From Alistipes communis (lineage in GTDB: Bacteria; Bacteroidota; Bacteroidia; Bacteroidales; Rikenellaceae), in assembly GCF_006542665.1 (NCBI RefSeq), contig NZ_AP019735.1, forward strand, positions 1-64,000: DNA of 64,000 bases, in the 5' to 3' direction. The notes beneath the pieces were generated by a model. It saw only the letters and a list, made by a program, of their open reading frames with translations, was not told the DNA's origin and did no database searches. Shown here piece after piece: positions 34,392 through 43,309 of this stretch. Numbering within the stretch: position 1 is the first letter of the stretch; each line of letters begins with the position of its first letter. Both the position numbers and the translations under genes were made by a program.

Positions 34392-35048
34392 ATGACCACA
34401 AAAAATCTACTCACGTCATTGCTCGTACTGCTGGCCGTCGCTGTCGTTTCGTGCCAGAAAGAGCCATCCACCTCCGGGCTTCACGAGGACTATCTGGTCT
34501 ACACGGACTACGACCAACAGGCCGACTTCTCCGACGTGGAGACCTTCTATCTCCCCGACAGTATTCTGGTGATCGGCAACGCCGACAAGACCGAATACTG
34601 GAAAGACGCCGATGCGCAGGAGATCATCGGAACCGTCGCCGACCTGATGGAATCCCGCAACTTCGTCCGCACGGACGACAAGGAAACCGCGCAGACGGGT
34701 CTGCAAATCAGCTACGTCGAGCGTGTGACCTATTTCGTCGGGTACGACTACCCCTACTGGTGGTGGTACTACCCCTACTACTGGGCTCCCGGCTACTGGG
34801 GCGACTGGCTCGGCTGGCACTACCCCTACCAGGTCTATTACGGTTACACGGCCGGTTCGATGCTCATCGAGATGGTCGATCTGACGGCCGACCGGCAGAG
34901 CAACCGCAAACTGCCAGTCATCTGGGACAGCTTCATCGGCGGCCTGCTCACCTCGTCGCATAAGGTCAACATGCAGCGTACGCTGGACGCCGTGAACCAA
35001 GCCTTCATGCAATCGCCCTATCTGGAAACCAATTCCGTAAACCGTTAA
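34392..35048 (+). CDS. DUF4136 family lipoprotein
   Basis: A 218-residue lipoprotein (signal ending VAVVSC, Cys21). The DUF4136 features are YLVYTDYDQQADFSDVETFY at the start, then MESRNFVRTDDKETAQTGLQ, and a C-terminal MLIEMVDLTADR. A Trp/Tyr/Pro-rich insert (DYPYWWWYYPYYWAPGYWGD) is striking and typical of Bacteroidetes members. Function unknown; probably outer-membrane anchored. It lies 12 bases before the barrel-protein gene and shares its terminator. Confidence 0.85.
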   Translation: MTTKNLLTSLLVLLAVAVVSCQKEPSTSGLHEDYLVYTDYDQQADFSDVETFYLPDSILVIGNADKTEYWKDADAQEIIGTVADLMESRNFVRTDDKETAQTGLQISYVERVTYFVGYDYPYWWWYYPYYWAPGYWGDWLGWHYPYQVYYGYTAGSMLIEMVDLTADRQSNRKLPVIWDSFIGGLLTSSHKVNMQRTLDAVNQAFMQSPYLETNSVNR

Positions 35049-35060
35049 TCATTCATCGCT

Positions 35061-35693
35061 ATGAAAACACTTTCCATATTCAGTCGTAAAGCGTTGTTGC
35101 TCGCCGTCGCAGCGGTTACCTTCGCCCTGCCGGGACGGGCGCAGCTCATCCAGAACACCTACCTCAACGTCGACTGGCAAGTGACCGTTCCGCTGGGGAG
35201 CGCCTTCGCCGACAAGGCATCGGGCTGGGGTATGAACTTCGAAGGCGGTTACTTCGTAACGCCCGAAATCACCGTCGGCGCCTTCATCTCCTACCAGACC
35301 AACATCGAGTCGATCGGCCGTCAAACCCTGCAACTGGGCAGCGGCGCCGCCATGACGACCGCACAGAAACACACCCTGTTCGAGCTGCCGTTCGGCGTCG
35401 TGGGACGATACAATTTCCTCAAAGGGAGCGTATTCCAGCCCTACGCCGGTCTGCGTATCGGCGCCGACTATGCCGAAATGTCCTCCTATTACTACACGAT
35501 CCAGCAATATCAGGACACGTGGGGCGTCTATCTCTCGCCCGAAATCGGCGTGAGCATCTTCCCCTCGCCTGCGCAGCGGTTCGGCTTCCACGTAGCGCTC
35601 TTTTACAGCTACGCCAGCAACAACGACGATCTGCTGATCTATACGATGAACAACATCAACCGCTTCGGCGTGCGCGTCGGTATCTCGTTCTGA
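35061..35693 (+). CDS. Outer-membrane beta-barrel protein
   Basis: A 210-residue protein with a signal peptide (LLLAVAAVTFALPGRAQ) and alternating strands that fit an eight-stranded barrel of the OmpW/OmpA-like type: MNFEGGYFVTPEITVGAFIS, FELPFGVVGRYNF, FQPYAGLRIGADY and a last strand ending FGVRVGISF with the C-terminal aromatic typical of outer-membrane proteins. The ligand is not known. It forms an operon with the DUF4136 lipoprotein upstream and is followed by a strong terminator. Confidence 0.8.
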   Translation: MKTLSIFSRKALLLAVAAVTFALPGRAQLIQNTYLNVDWQVTVPLGSAFADKASGWGMNFEGGYFVTPEITVGAFISYQTNIESIGRQTLQLGSGAAMTTAQKHTLFELPFGVVGRYNFLKGSVFQPYAGLRIGADYAEMSSYYYTIQQYQDTWGVYLSPEIGVSIFPSPAQRFGFHVALFYSYASNNDDLLIYTMNNINRFGVRVGISF

Positions 35694-35710
35694 CCGCTCC
35701 GGCTGAAAAG

Positions 35711-35746
35711 AAACGGCTGCCTCTCAAAAACAGAGGCAGCCGTTTT
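35711..35746. terminator. Bidirectional terminator between convergent operons
   Basis: AAACGGCTGCCTCT (35711-35724) pairs with AGAGGCAGCCGTTTT (35732-35746). It ends the barrel operon on the plus strand and the mannitol operon on the minus strand. Confidence 0.9.
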
Positions 35747-35763
35747 CATTGGCAGCGGACGGG

Positions 35764-36804
35764 CTATTTCCGACGGTTCTTCTTCGCCTTATCGGCCTTG
35801 ACCGACCGGTTGCCCTCGATGGCGCGATCCTGCAAGGCATGGATTTCGGCGCGCGAGCGGGGCAGATCGACGAACTCCGACGGGTAGTCGGTCTCGATCA
35901 GATCGGGTTCCGACACCAGGTCGCGCAGGTAGCAGACCCTCCGGTCGCGCGGATTCTTCACCTTGTCGGACGAACCGGTAATGGAGGTCATCGTCGAGAC
36001 GCCGCGCTCATGCAGCAGATCGTAGACCTCCTGCAACCGGGGATCGACCGACAGCCGGATATAGGCCATGATGTAGTCCCACGGAATCGGGCAGGCGTCG
36101 TAGGCGTCGAACATCTCGCGCGAGCTGATCTCGCAGCAGAACATCACGTTGCGGATGCCGGCGTTCCAATAGTACATCGCTTCGTCCAGCGAACGGACAC
36201 TGAGCATGATGTTGTGGTACATCGACCAGTCGCCGCCGGGGCGCAGCTGACGGATGTAGTAGTCGAGGCTCGCCTTGCGCACCTCGTCGCTCACGCCCTT
36301 GGTGTTGATGTACTTGTTGTCGAAGTTGAACACCACCTTGTCCTTGCCCCATTCCAACATGTCTTTCAGACGGGGAATGCGATAAGGCGTCAGTTTGCCG
36401 TCGCGATCGACCAGCCGGAATCCCTGCAACTCCTCGTAGGTGTAGTCGGCCACGCGCCCCTTGCCGTTGGTCGTGCGGTCGATCGTCAGGTCGTGCATGA
36501 GCACCATCACGCTGTCCTTCGTGAAGCTGAAATCGATCTCGAAAAAGGTCGGCATCATCGACAAGGTTTTCTCGCACGACTCGATGCAGTTTTCGGGATA
36601 GCCGGGCATCATGCCGCCGCGATGGCCGCTGACGATAATGTCCCGCTCGGGGTCGTAGCGGAAATAGGCTTTGAGGTCTTCAAGACTATTGATCTGAACG
36701 GTGTGAAGCCGTTTCTCCGACGCGGGACGCTCCTCCGCGACGGAGGTAAATGAGATTGCAGTCGCAAGCGTCAGCGCGGTCACTGCGATGAAAGGTCTCT
36801 TCAT
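35764..36804 (-). CDS. Glycerophosphodiester phosphodiesterase family protein, exported
   Basis: A 346-residue TIM-barrel phosphodiesterase. SGHRGGMMPGYPENC carries the first catalytic His, FFEIDFSFTKDSVMVLMHD has the metal-binding Glu/Asp and the second His, and the barrel ends with DLIETDYPSE. The N-terminus has a weak signal peptide (FIAVTALTLATAISFTSVA). It cleaves glycerophosphodiesters to glycerol-3-phosphate and alcohol, or related phosphodiesters. It is the last gene of the mannitol PTS operon, 15 bases after mtlD. Some Bacteroidetes homologues work on sugar phosphodiesters, so the substrate may differ. Confidence 0.88.
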   Translation of the reverse strand: MKRPFIAVTALTLATAISFTSVAEERPASEKRLHTVQINSLEDLKAYFRYDPERDIIVSGHRGGMMPGYPENCIESCEKTLSMMPTFFEIDFSFTKDSVMVLMHDLTIDRTTNGKGRVADYTYEELQGFRLVDRDGKLTPYRIPRLKDMLEWGKDKVVFNFDNKYINTKGVSDEVRKASLDYYIRQLRPGGDWSMYHNIMLSVRSLDEAMYYWNAGIRNVMFCCEISSREMFDAYDACPIPWDYIMAYIRLSVDPRLQEVYDLLHERGVSTMTSITGSSDKVKNPRDRRVCYLRDLVSEPDLIETDYPSEFVDLPRSRAEIHALQDRAIEGNRSVKADKAKKNRRK

Positions 36805-36819
36805 AGGATTGCAGCCGAC

Positions 36820-37977
36820 TTAACGGATTCGTTTTTCGACCTCGGCCGTAGCGGCGGCGATCTCCTCGATGACGGGATCGGTCGCGGGGATCGACGTGAT
36901 CTCCGACACGGCCTGACGCAGCCCCTTGGCGGCGATCAGCTCCTGCATCTTGACGCTCTGCGGATCTTCGGGATTGTTGTAATGCAGTGCGGCGCCGATA
37001 CCCAGCAGCAGTTTGTCGCACGGCAGGCCGTACTCGCGGGCGGTCATCATCGGCTTGACCAGCCGGTCGGTCGACGAGAGCTTGCGCAGCGGCTCGCGCC
37101 CCACGCGCGTCACGTCGTCTTTCAGATAGGGATTCTTGAACCGGCCGATGATCTTGTCGATATACTTGAAATGCGCGTCGCGGTCGAAACCGAACTTTTC
37201 GACCAGCGCCTGTCCGCTCTGCTGCATCGCCTCCTTGACGATGGCGAAGATCGCGGGATCGGCGATGCTCTCGTCGATCGTCGCGAGTCCCTTCATCCGT
37301 CCCAGATAGGCCGTAATGGCATGTCCCGTATTGAGCGTAAAGAGCTTGCGCTCGATATAGGCCAGCAGGTTATCGGCCAGATTCATCCCCTCGATATGCG
37401 GTGCACCGCCCACGAACGACTTCTCCTCGACGTTCCACTCGTAGAAATTCTCCACGACCACGTCGATCGGGTTCTCGCTGCGCACAGGAGGCACGATGCG
37501 GTCGACCGAACAGTCGGCGAACCCGACGTGCGCGTCGCACCATGCGGCCTCCTCGGTCGAGAGATGCTTGTAAACCTCCTCCCTGAGCTGCGAGGTGGCA
37601 CGGATGCCGTTCTCGCAGGCGATGACGTTCAGCGGCTCCCCGACGCCTGCGGCGCGGCGCGCGGCGATGCCCTTGGCGATGGCCGGGGCGATGAAGGGCA
37701 GGATGCGCAGCCCGACGGCCGTGGTGATGATCTCGGCGCGCACGATCTCGTCGACGATCTCCCCGCCGCCCGAATCGACACCCGAAATATTACTGATCCG
37801 CACGTCGCGGCTCTCCACGTCCATGATGTGCACGGTGTAGGCGCCGTCCTTGTTGATGCGGTCGATGACCTCCATGTTCACATCGGCGAAAACCACATGG
37901 TACCCCGCCTCGGAGAGTACCGCACCGATGAATCCGCGGCCGATATTGCCCGCGCCGAATTGAATTGCTCTTTTCAT
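36820..37977 (-). CDS. mtlD: Mannitol-1-phosphate 5-dehydrogenase
   Basis: A 385-residue long-chain dehydrogenase that oxidises mannitol-1-phosphate to fructose-6-phosphate with NAD. The N-terminal IQFGAGNIGRGFIGAVLSEA is the NAD-binding motif of MtlD, and the catalytic segment LFTLNTGHAITAYLG with Asn/His and the helix around NPYLKDDVTRVGREPLRKL are conserved. The Met at 37977 directly precedes the NAD motif. It lies in one operon with mtlA and its energy-coupling proteins, giving a full route from mannitol to glycolysis. Confidence 0.94.
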   Translation of the reverse strand: MKRAIQFGAGNIGRGFIGAVLSEAGYHVVFADVNMEVIDRINKDGAYTVHIMDVESRDVRISNISGVDSGGGEIVDEIVRAEIITTAVGLRILPFIAPAIAKGIAARRAAGVGEPLNVIACENGIRATSQLREEVYKHLSTEEAAWCDAHVGFADCSVDRIVPPVRSENPIDVVVENFYEWNVEEKSFVGGAPHIEGMNLADNLLAYIERKLFTLNTGHAITAYLGRMKGLATIDESIADPAIFAIVKEAMQQSGQALVEKFGFDRDAHFKYIDKIIGRFKNPYLKDDVTRVGREPLRKLSSTDRLVKPMMTAREYGLPCDKLLLGIGAALHYNNPEDPQSVKMQELIAAKGLRQAVSEITSIPATDPVIEEIAAATAEVEKRIR

Positions 37978-38014
37978 ATCGTCTTGCAAAAAGATTGATT
38001 GATGTTTTTCCGAT

Positions 38015-38863
38015 TCAGAATTGTTCCAGCCAGTCGAGCGCGTAGCGTTGCCACTGCTCGATATATTTGAATTCGGGCTTGATGCCCCAGCCGTGGTCTC
38101 CCGTGGGGAAGACGTGGATCGAGGCCTTCACGCCGTTGCGTTTGAGTGCCTCGTAGAAGAGCAGGCTGTTGACCGGCGGAACGATCCGGTCGTCGTCGCT
38201 CAGCAGCAGCAGCGTCGGGGGCGTCAGCGCCGAGACCCGCTTTTCGAGCGAATAGTTGCGCGCCTCCTCGGACGAATAGTCCTTGCCCAACAGGTATTTG
38301 AACGAATTCTTGTGCAACTTGCCCTCTTCGGCCGTAATGACCGGATAGAAAAGGATCATGAAAGCGGGTTTCTCGTCCGAGATCGTTCCGGTGCTGGCCG
38401 CCAGATGACCTCCCGCCGACGAACCGACGATCCCCACGCGCGACGCGTCGTATCCCCACTCGGCGGCGTGTTCGCGCATGATGCGCAACGCCTGCTCGGC
38501 GTCGTTGCGCGGCACTTCGCAGTGACCGTTGGGCATACGGTATTTCAGCACGGCGGCCGTCGTACCGTGGTCGGCCAGCCAGCGCGCCATGTCGTGCCCC
38601 TCGTAGCCGATAGCCAGGTTGTGATAACCGCCGCCCGGACAGACCACGACGGCACGGCCGCTCGGCTCCTCGGCCTTGTAGACGAAAAGCTCGGCGACAT
38701 TGTTGTTCGCCACGAAGACCTCCTTTTCGATGACGGTCGGCCCGAACAGGCCGCTCGACGTCGGGGCGGAGGCATTGTCCCAGATGACGATGTGTTCATC
38801 CTGCGCACGGGCTCCCAGCACGGCGGAAGCGCAGCAGAAACAAGTTAGAAACAGTTTTTTCAT
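38015..38863 (-). CDS. Exported alpha/beta hydrolase (esterase/lipase-like)
   Basis: A 282-residue secreted hydrolase. A signal peptide (LTCFCCASAVLGARAQ) is followed by VVVCPGGGYHNLA (oxyanion-hole region), the nucleophile in VGIVGSSAGGHLAAS, the acid in LLLLSDDDRIVPP and the His in TGDHGWGI. The layout is that of the BD-FAE/acetyl-xylan-esterase-like group, so it may remove acyl groups from sugars. It lies between EI and mtlD in the mannitol operon, which suggests it acts on an acylated or otherwise esterified polyol or glycan outside the inner membrane. That role is inference. Confidence 0.85.
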   Translation of the reverse strand: MKKLFLTCFCCASAVLGARAQDEHIVIWDNASAPTSSGLFGPTVIEKEVFVANNNVAELFVYKAEEPSGRAVVVCPGGGYHNLAIGYEGHDMARWLADHGTTAAVLKYRMPNGHCEVPRNDAEQALRIMREHAAEWGYDASRVGIVGSSAGGHLAASTGTISDEKPAFMILFYPVITAEEGKLHKNSFKYLLGKDYSSEEARNYSLEKRVSALTPPTLLLLSDDDRIVPPVNSLLFYEALKRNGVKASIHVFPTGDHGWGIKPEFKYIEQWQRYALDWLEQF

Positions 38864-38906
38864 CGTATTGAAATTTGGATTGAGTAAGGGCTTCTGCAAG
38901 CCGGCG

Positions 38907-40595
38907 TCACCCGACGCCGATCAATTCGTGTACCTCCGACGCCGTAGCCGCTTCGACGGCCCTGCGTGCCGTCAGTTCCGCCTGCGGCGTTTCGAGCCCG
39001 CGAATGCGTTCCTTGACGGCCGGAACGGAGGGCGGCGCCACGCTCAGCTCGTCGAATCCCAGTCCGACAAGCAGTTCGGCATGGGCTGCGCATCCGGCGA
39101 ATTCGCCGCAGATGCCCACTTCGCATCCATGCCTGTGAGCCGCATCGACCGTCAGCCGCATCGCGCGCACCACGGCCGGATGCAGCGTATCGTACATCGC
39201 CGCGATCCGCCGGTTACCCCGATCGACGGCCAGCACGTACTGCGTGAGGTCGTTGGTGCCGATGCTGAAAAAATCGACCTCGGCGGCCAGTTCGTCGGCC
39301 ATGAACACCGCCGCCGGCGTCTCGATCATCACCCCGACCGGAATCCGGTCGTCGAACGGCACCTCCTGCCGGCGCAGCTCCTCCTTGCACTCCTCCAAAA
39401 GCGCCAGCGCGTCGCGCAACTCCGCGAGCGAGACGATCATCGGAAACATCACCCGCACGCCGCCCCGGGCACTGGCACGCAGGATCGCCCGCAACTGCGT
39501 GCGGAACATATCGCGCAATTCGAGGCTTACGCGAATGGCGCGCCAGCCCAGAAAAGGATTCTCCTCTTCGGGGAACCGATAGTAAGGCAGCGATTTGTCG
39601 CCGCCGATATCGAGCGTGCGGATCACCAGCGGCCGGCCGCCGCAAAGCTCGGCGGCCCGTGCATAGGCCGCCGTCTGCACCTGTTCGTCGGGAAAGCCGT
39701 CCTGCCGCTGCATGTAGAGGAACTCGCTGCGGAACAACCCGATGCCGTCGGCGCCGCTGCGGATCGCCCGTTCCACTTCATCCACGCTGCCGGCATTGGC
39801 CAGCACGGCCAACGCCCGCCCGTCGCGTGTCGTGACCGGCTGCGATGCGTACGCATCCGCAGCCGCGGATCGTGCCTCGGCCTCCTCCATACGCCGGCGA
39901 TACTCCGCCGCCGTATGCTCGTCGGGAGCGATCAGCAGTTCGCCGGCCAAGCCGTCGAGCACCACGATCGTGCCGTCGTCCAACCGGTCGAAATCGTCGC
40001 CCAACCCCACCACGGCAGGCAGGTTCCGGTTGCGTGCCAGAATGGCCAGATGGCTCGTCGCGCTGCCTCGCCGCGTCACCACGCCGCGCACGCGCGAAAA
40101 ATCGATCCGCGCCGTATCCGACGGTGCCAGTTCGTCGGCGGCGAGGATGCTCCCGTCGGGAATCGCGGCGAAAGGATCGGTCTCGGAAGGCACCAACTGC
40201 CGCAGGATGCGGCGACATACGTCGCGCACATCGTCGGCGCGCGCCCGCAGGTACTCGTCGTCGATCTGCGCGAAGAGCGCCGCCAACTCGCCGGAGGCCG
40301 CATGGACGGCATCGGCGGCAGTCATTCCCTCCGCGATCTTCTCCGCCACGTTCTCCATGAGCATCGGATCGGCCGCCAGTTCGAGGTGCGCGGCGAAGAT
40401 TTCGTTCGCGGCCGCCAGTTTCTCCAACTCCCCTTCGGCGGCCGCCACCGCCGCATCGAAACGCGACTGCTCCGCAGGCCGCTCTCCGGACGGCACGACC
40501 CGGCCCGAAGGCGCGTAAGCTCCGGCCCGATAACGCCACACGCGCCCGATCGCCACGGCATCGGCCATGGCCTGTTTCACCCGCAACCGCAGCAT
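38907..40595 (-). CDS. ptsI: Phosphoenolpyruvate-protein phosphotransferase (PTS enzyme I)
   Basis: A 562-residue cytoplasmic EI that passes phosphate from PEP to HPr. The phosphorylated His is H182 in RRGSATSHLAILAR (usually GGRTSHxAI; here Ser/Ala replace Gly/Arg before it). The PEP-binding barrel has DGIGLFRSEFLYM, IRTLDIGGDKSLPYY, VMFPMIVSLAELRDAL, GVMIETPAA and FFSIGTNDLTQYVLAVDR, all standard. It is encoded 6 bases after HPr, in the mannitol operon, so this EI probably serves mainly this system. Confidence 0.94.
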   Translation of the reverse strand: MLRLRVKQAMADAVAIGRVWRYRAGAYAPSGRVVPSGERPAEQSRFDAAVAAAEGELEKLAAANEIFAAHLELAADPMLMENVAEKIAEGMTAADAVHAASGELAALFAQIDDEYLRARADDVRDVCRRILRQLVPSETDPFAAIPDGSILAADELAPSDTARIDFSRVRGVVTRRGSATSHLAILARNRNLPAVVGLGDDFDRLDDGTIVVLDGLAGELLIAPDEHTAAEYRRRMEEAEARSAAADAYASQPVTTRDGRALAVLANAGSVDEVERAIRSGADGIGLFRSEFLYMQRQDGFPDEQVQTAAYARAAELCGGRPLVIRTLDIGGDKSLPYYRFPEEENPFLGWRAIRVSLELRDMFRTQLRAILRASARGGVRVMFPMIVSLAELRDALALLEECKEELRRQEVPFDDRIPVGVMIETPAAVFMADELAAEVDFFSIGTNDLTQYVLAVDRGNRRIAAMYDTLHPAVVRAMRLTVDAAHRHGCEVGICGEFAGCAAHAELLVGLGFDELSVAPPSVPAVKERIRGLETPQAELTARRAVEAATASEVHELIGVG

Positions 40596-40601
40596 GACGA
40601 C

Positions 40602-40862
40602 CTAATCGGTTATCGCCTCGATCGCGGCGACCACCTCGTCGAGTACAGCCTGCTCGTTGTCGCCTTCGACCGCGACTTCCACCTCCGAGCCCTTTTTCAA
40701 CCCCAGCGAAAGGATGCCGATCATGCTCGCCCCGCTGACCGATTTGGCAGGCGTACGCAGCGTCACCTGCTGTCCCGACGCCTTGACGAGCGCCACCAAT
40801 GCCGATACGGGACGCGCGTGCATCCCGTTCGGAGCTTCGATTGTAACAGTCTTCGATACCAT
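40602..40862 (-). CDS. ptsH: Phosphocarrier protein HPr
   Basis: An 86-residue carrier between EI and the mannitol EII. The active site His15 lies in PNGMHARPVSALV, and Ser46 in KSVSGASMIGILSLG is at the place of the regulatory serine of Gram-positive HPr. Whether a kinase for it exists is not seen in this window. It lies 3 bases after mtlA and 6 bases before ptsI. Confidence 0.94.
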   Translation of the reverse strand: MVSKTVTIEAPNGMHARPVSALVALVKASGQQVTLRTPAKSVSGASMIGILSLGLKKGSEVEVAVEGDNEQAVLDEVVAAIEAITD

Positions 40863-40865
40863 ATT

Positions 40866-42713
40866 TCAAATAGCCAATTTTTCCAGAATATAACGGGGAT
40901 CGTCCGTCGTTTTAAGCCGTCGGAGCACCTCCTCGTCTTCGAGCGCCGACGTCACCCGCGCCAGAATCTCGATATGTTCGTCGCCGGCACCGGCGATACC
41001 GATCACCAGCTGCGCCCGTTCTTCGCCGAAATCGACCCCTTCGGGATACTGCATCACGACGATTCCCGAACGCCTGATGCGCGACTTCGCCTCGGCCGTC
41101 CCGTGGGGAATGGCAATACCCATGCCCAGATAGGTCGTGGCCACACGCTCGCGGGCGACCATCGCCTCGGCGTATTTCCCGTCGACATAACCGCAGGCAG
41201 CCAGCAACGCTCCGGCGGCACGGATCGCCTCCTCCTTGCCCACAGGCGCCAGTCCGGTACGGATCCCCTGCAAGGTCAGCATCTCCGACGCCGGTGCAGC
41301 GGGAGTTGCCGCTGCGGGCACCTCCTCCGACTGCGGAGCTTCGGATGCTCTGGTTTGGCCCTCGATCCGGCCGTACAACCCGTCGAGGGCAGGATCGGAG
41401 AGGAAATTGCCGATCACGATCACCTCCGACGCGGGCGCAGCCTTCCCGGCGCGCTGCGACAACTGCGACTGGCACACGACGACATCCGTCCCCTCCGGGA
41501 TCGTGTCGACCGAACTGTTGGTAACGCGCACGCCGCTGCCGAGCGGTTCGATGCGTTTGCGGAAACGGGTCGCACCCATAGCACTCGATCCCATGCCGGC
41601 ATCGCAGGCGAAGACGACCGTGCGGATCGGCCCTTCGAGCGCACGGGGCGCACGGCTCGTTCCTCCGATAACCGTTCCGTTAGGCTTCTGAACGGGCTTC
41701 ACCTCCTCCAAATGCGCACGTTTGACGATCGGCGCCGCAACGAAGAACGACACGGCTGCCGCGACCACCACCCCGGCGAGCACCAGCAGCGTCTCCCCCT
41801 TCGGTGCCATCGCCGCCACGGCGATGATGCTGCCGGGCGACGCGACGGCGGTCAGTCCCGTTCCGGTAAGCGAATAGAAGAGGATCGCCGCGGCCGAGCC
41901 GACGATCGGCGCCACGATAATGGCCGGGCGCATCAGTACATAGGGGAAATAGATCTCATGGATGCCGCCGAAGAACTGGATGACGATCGCTCCCGGCGCC
42001 GACGAACGCGCCGCGCCGCGCGCGAAGGCCCAATAGGCCAGCAGGACGCCGAGGCCCGGCCCGGGATTGGTTTCCAGCAGGAACATGATCGACTGGCCCG
42101 TCTGGCGCGCCTGTTCGATCCCGATCGGCGAGAAGATTCCGTGGTTGATCGCATTGTTCAGGAAGAGCACCTTGGCCGGTTCGATGAAGACCGCGACCAG
42201 CGGCAGCAGACCGTGTTCGATCATCAGCGACACGCCGGCCGACAGGAAGACGGTCAGCGCCGAAACCACCGGCCCCACGGCATAGAACCCGATCAGCGCG
42301 CAGACGATTCCCAGGATGCCGACCGAGAAGTTGTTGACCAGCATTTCGAATCCGGCGGGAATGCGTCCCTCCGCCCAGCGGTCGAAGGAGCGGATCACCC
42401 AGCCGGCAAAGGGCCCGATCGCCATGGCGCCGATGAACATCGGGATGTCGCTGCCCAGAATCACGCCCATCACCGCTACGGCGGCAATCACGCCGCCGCG
42501 ATCGCCGGCCACATGCCGTCCCGCCGTCATGGCGATCAGCAGCGGCAGCAGATAACGCAGCATCGGTTCGACGAACTGCCCCAGACTCGCATTGGGCCAC
42601 CAACCCGTCGGAATGAAAAGAGCCGTGATGAATCCCCAGGCGATGAATGCGCCGATATTGGGCATTACCATGCTGCTCAATGATTTACCGAAGCGCTGAA
42701 TCCGTTCTTTCAT
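40866..42713 (-). CDS. mtlA: Mannitol-specific PTS enzyme IICBA
   Basis: A 615-residue membrane permease with all three EII domains. The IIC part (about residues 1-335) has MVMPNIGAFIAWGFITALFI, GGIHEIYFPYVLMRP (the IIC GI-x-E motif) and many helices. IIB follows with the phosphorylated Cys in VVFACDAGMGSSAMG. IIA is at the C-terminus with the His in MGIAIPHGTAEAKSR. It takes up mannitol and phosphorylates it at C1. First gene of the operon; the promoter lies in a palindromic repeat about 60-90 bases upstream. A Pro/Ala/Glu-rich linker joins IIB and IIA. Confidence 0.94.
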   Translation of the reverse strand: MKERIQRFGKSLSSMVMPNIGAFIAWGFITALFIPTGWWPNASLGQFVEPMLRYLLPLLIAMTAGRHVAGDRGGVIAAVAVMGVILGSDIPMFIGAMAIGPFAGWVIRSFDRWAEGRIPAGFEMLVNNFSVGILGIVCALIGFYAVGPVVSALTVFLSAGVSLMIEHGLLPLVAVFIEPAKVLFLNNAINHGIFSPIGIEQARQTGQSIMFLLETNPGPGLGVLLAYWAFARGAARSSAPGAIVIQFFGGIHEIYFPYVLMRPAIIVAPIVGSAAAILFYSLTGTGLTAVASPGSIIAVAAMAPKGETLLVLAGVVVAAAVSFFVAAPIVKRAHLEEVKPVQKPNGTVIGGTSRAPRALEGPIRTVVFACDAGMGSSAMGATRFRKRIEPLGSGVRVTNSSVDTIPEGTDVVVCQSQLSQRAGKAAPASEVIVIGNFLSDPALDGLYGRIEGQTRASEAPQSEEVPAAATPAAPASEMLTLQGIRTGLAPVGKEEAIRAAGALLAACGYVDGKYAEAMVARERVATTYLGMGIAIPHGTAEAKSRIRRSGIVVMQYPEGVDFGEERAQLVIGIAGAGDEHIEILARVTSALEDEEVLRRLKTTDDPRYILEKLAI

Positions 42714-42770
42714 TTTCGGTCGTTTTTAAAGCCTCCGCCGCGCACAGGCCGGAGGGGACGAAATATTTAA

Positions 42771-42802
42771 CAAAGATACGAATAAGCGAGCGCAATGTCA
42801 AA
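42771..42802 (-). promoter_or_regulatory. Promoter of the mannitol PTS operon
   Basis: On the minus strand TTTG (42799-42802), 20 bases, TATCTTTG (42771-42778). A second complete copy lies upstream: TTTG (42872-42875), 20 bases, TATCTTTG (42844-42851). A third -7 box is at 42920-42927 without a clear -33. Confidence 0.82.
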
Positions 42803-42935
42803 TTTATTTGAACATTGCCGAGCGGGAGTATCTTCGGCGAAGACAAAGATACGAAAAGTCGAGCGCAGAAGCAAACATTTACGTTTGATTATGCCGAGAC
42901 GATATATCTAAGGCGTAGCCAAAGATACGAAGAAC
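42771..42935 (-). repeat. Promoter-bearing palindromic repeat, copies C (two and a half units)
   Basis: Two units of about 73 to 76 bases, each with a palindrome ending in the -33 TTTG (CAAAT/ATTTG in the first, CAAAC/GTTTG in the second), a GCGCTCG core, and a TATCTTTG that pairs with an AAGATA farther along. The order equals that of the copy at 19920-20010. Confidence 0.75.
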
Positions 42936-43309
42936 TCGCGTAAAAACGAAAGAATCGGATAGATTAAGATAAGTGACTGACACTAAAGAAAGTCAAGCGG
43001 TATATCTCTCTGTCTGTCCGACTCATCAAAAAGTAGGATTGTGAGAGGTTAAGAAGGGCGATTGCTACTTATCCGCTGCCTTTTTCGGCCCGGAAAAATT
43101 CGCTGAAAAGCACCCTGTCGAACCGTCTGCTACCGCAAAGAACGCTTGTATTTTCGGTATTCGCACTGTAAAGATAACCGTTTTTTTCGATTATCGGGAA
43201 AATACAGCCGCGTTTATTCGATCCGGGGTTCTGTTTCGCTGTTCTGCCATATTTTTCATGGTTTCAAATAGCTCTATATCAACTAATTTTGCAATTAGAT
43301 AATAGAGTT
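42936..43309. other. Gene-free region, probable left edge of the integrated element
   Basis: About 370 bases between the promoter repeats of mtlA and the first integrase gene. The sequence turns AT-rich. A -7 box TAATTTTG (43284-43291) precedes the integrase start by about 20 bases. The attachment site should lie here, but it cannot be placed because the right end is not in the window. Confidence 0.45.

Noticed and set aside
38700..42683. A 1327-codon plus-strand frame opposite EI, HPr and mtlA
   Set aside because: It is the shadow of three well-supported genes and has an implausible Arg/His/Asp-rich composition.
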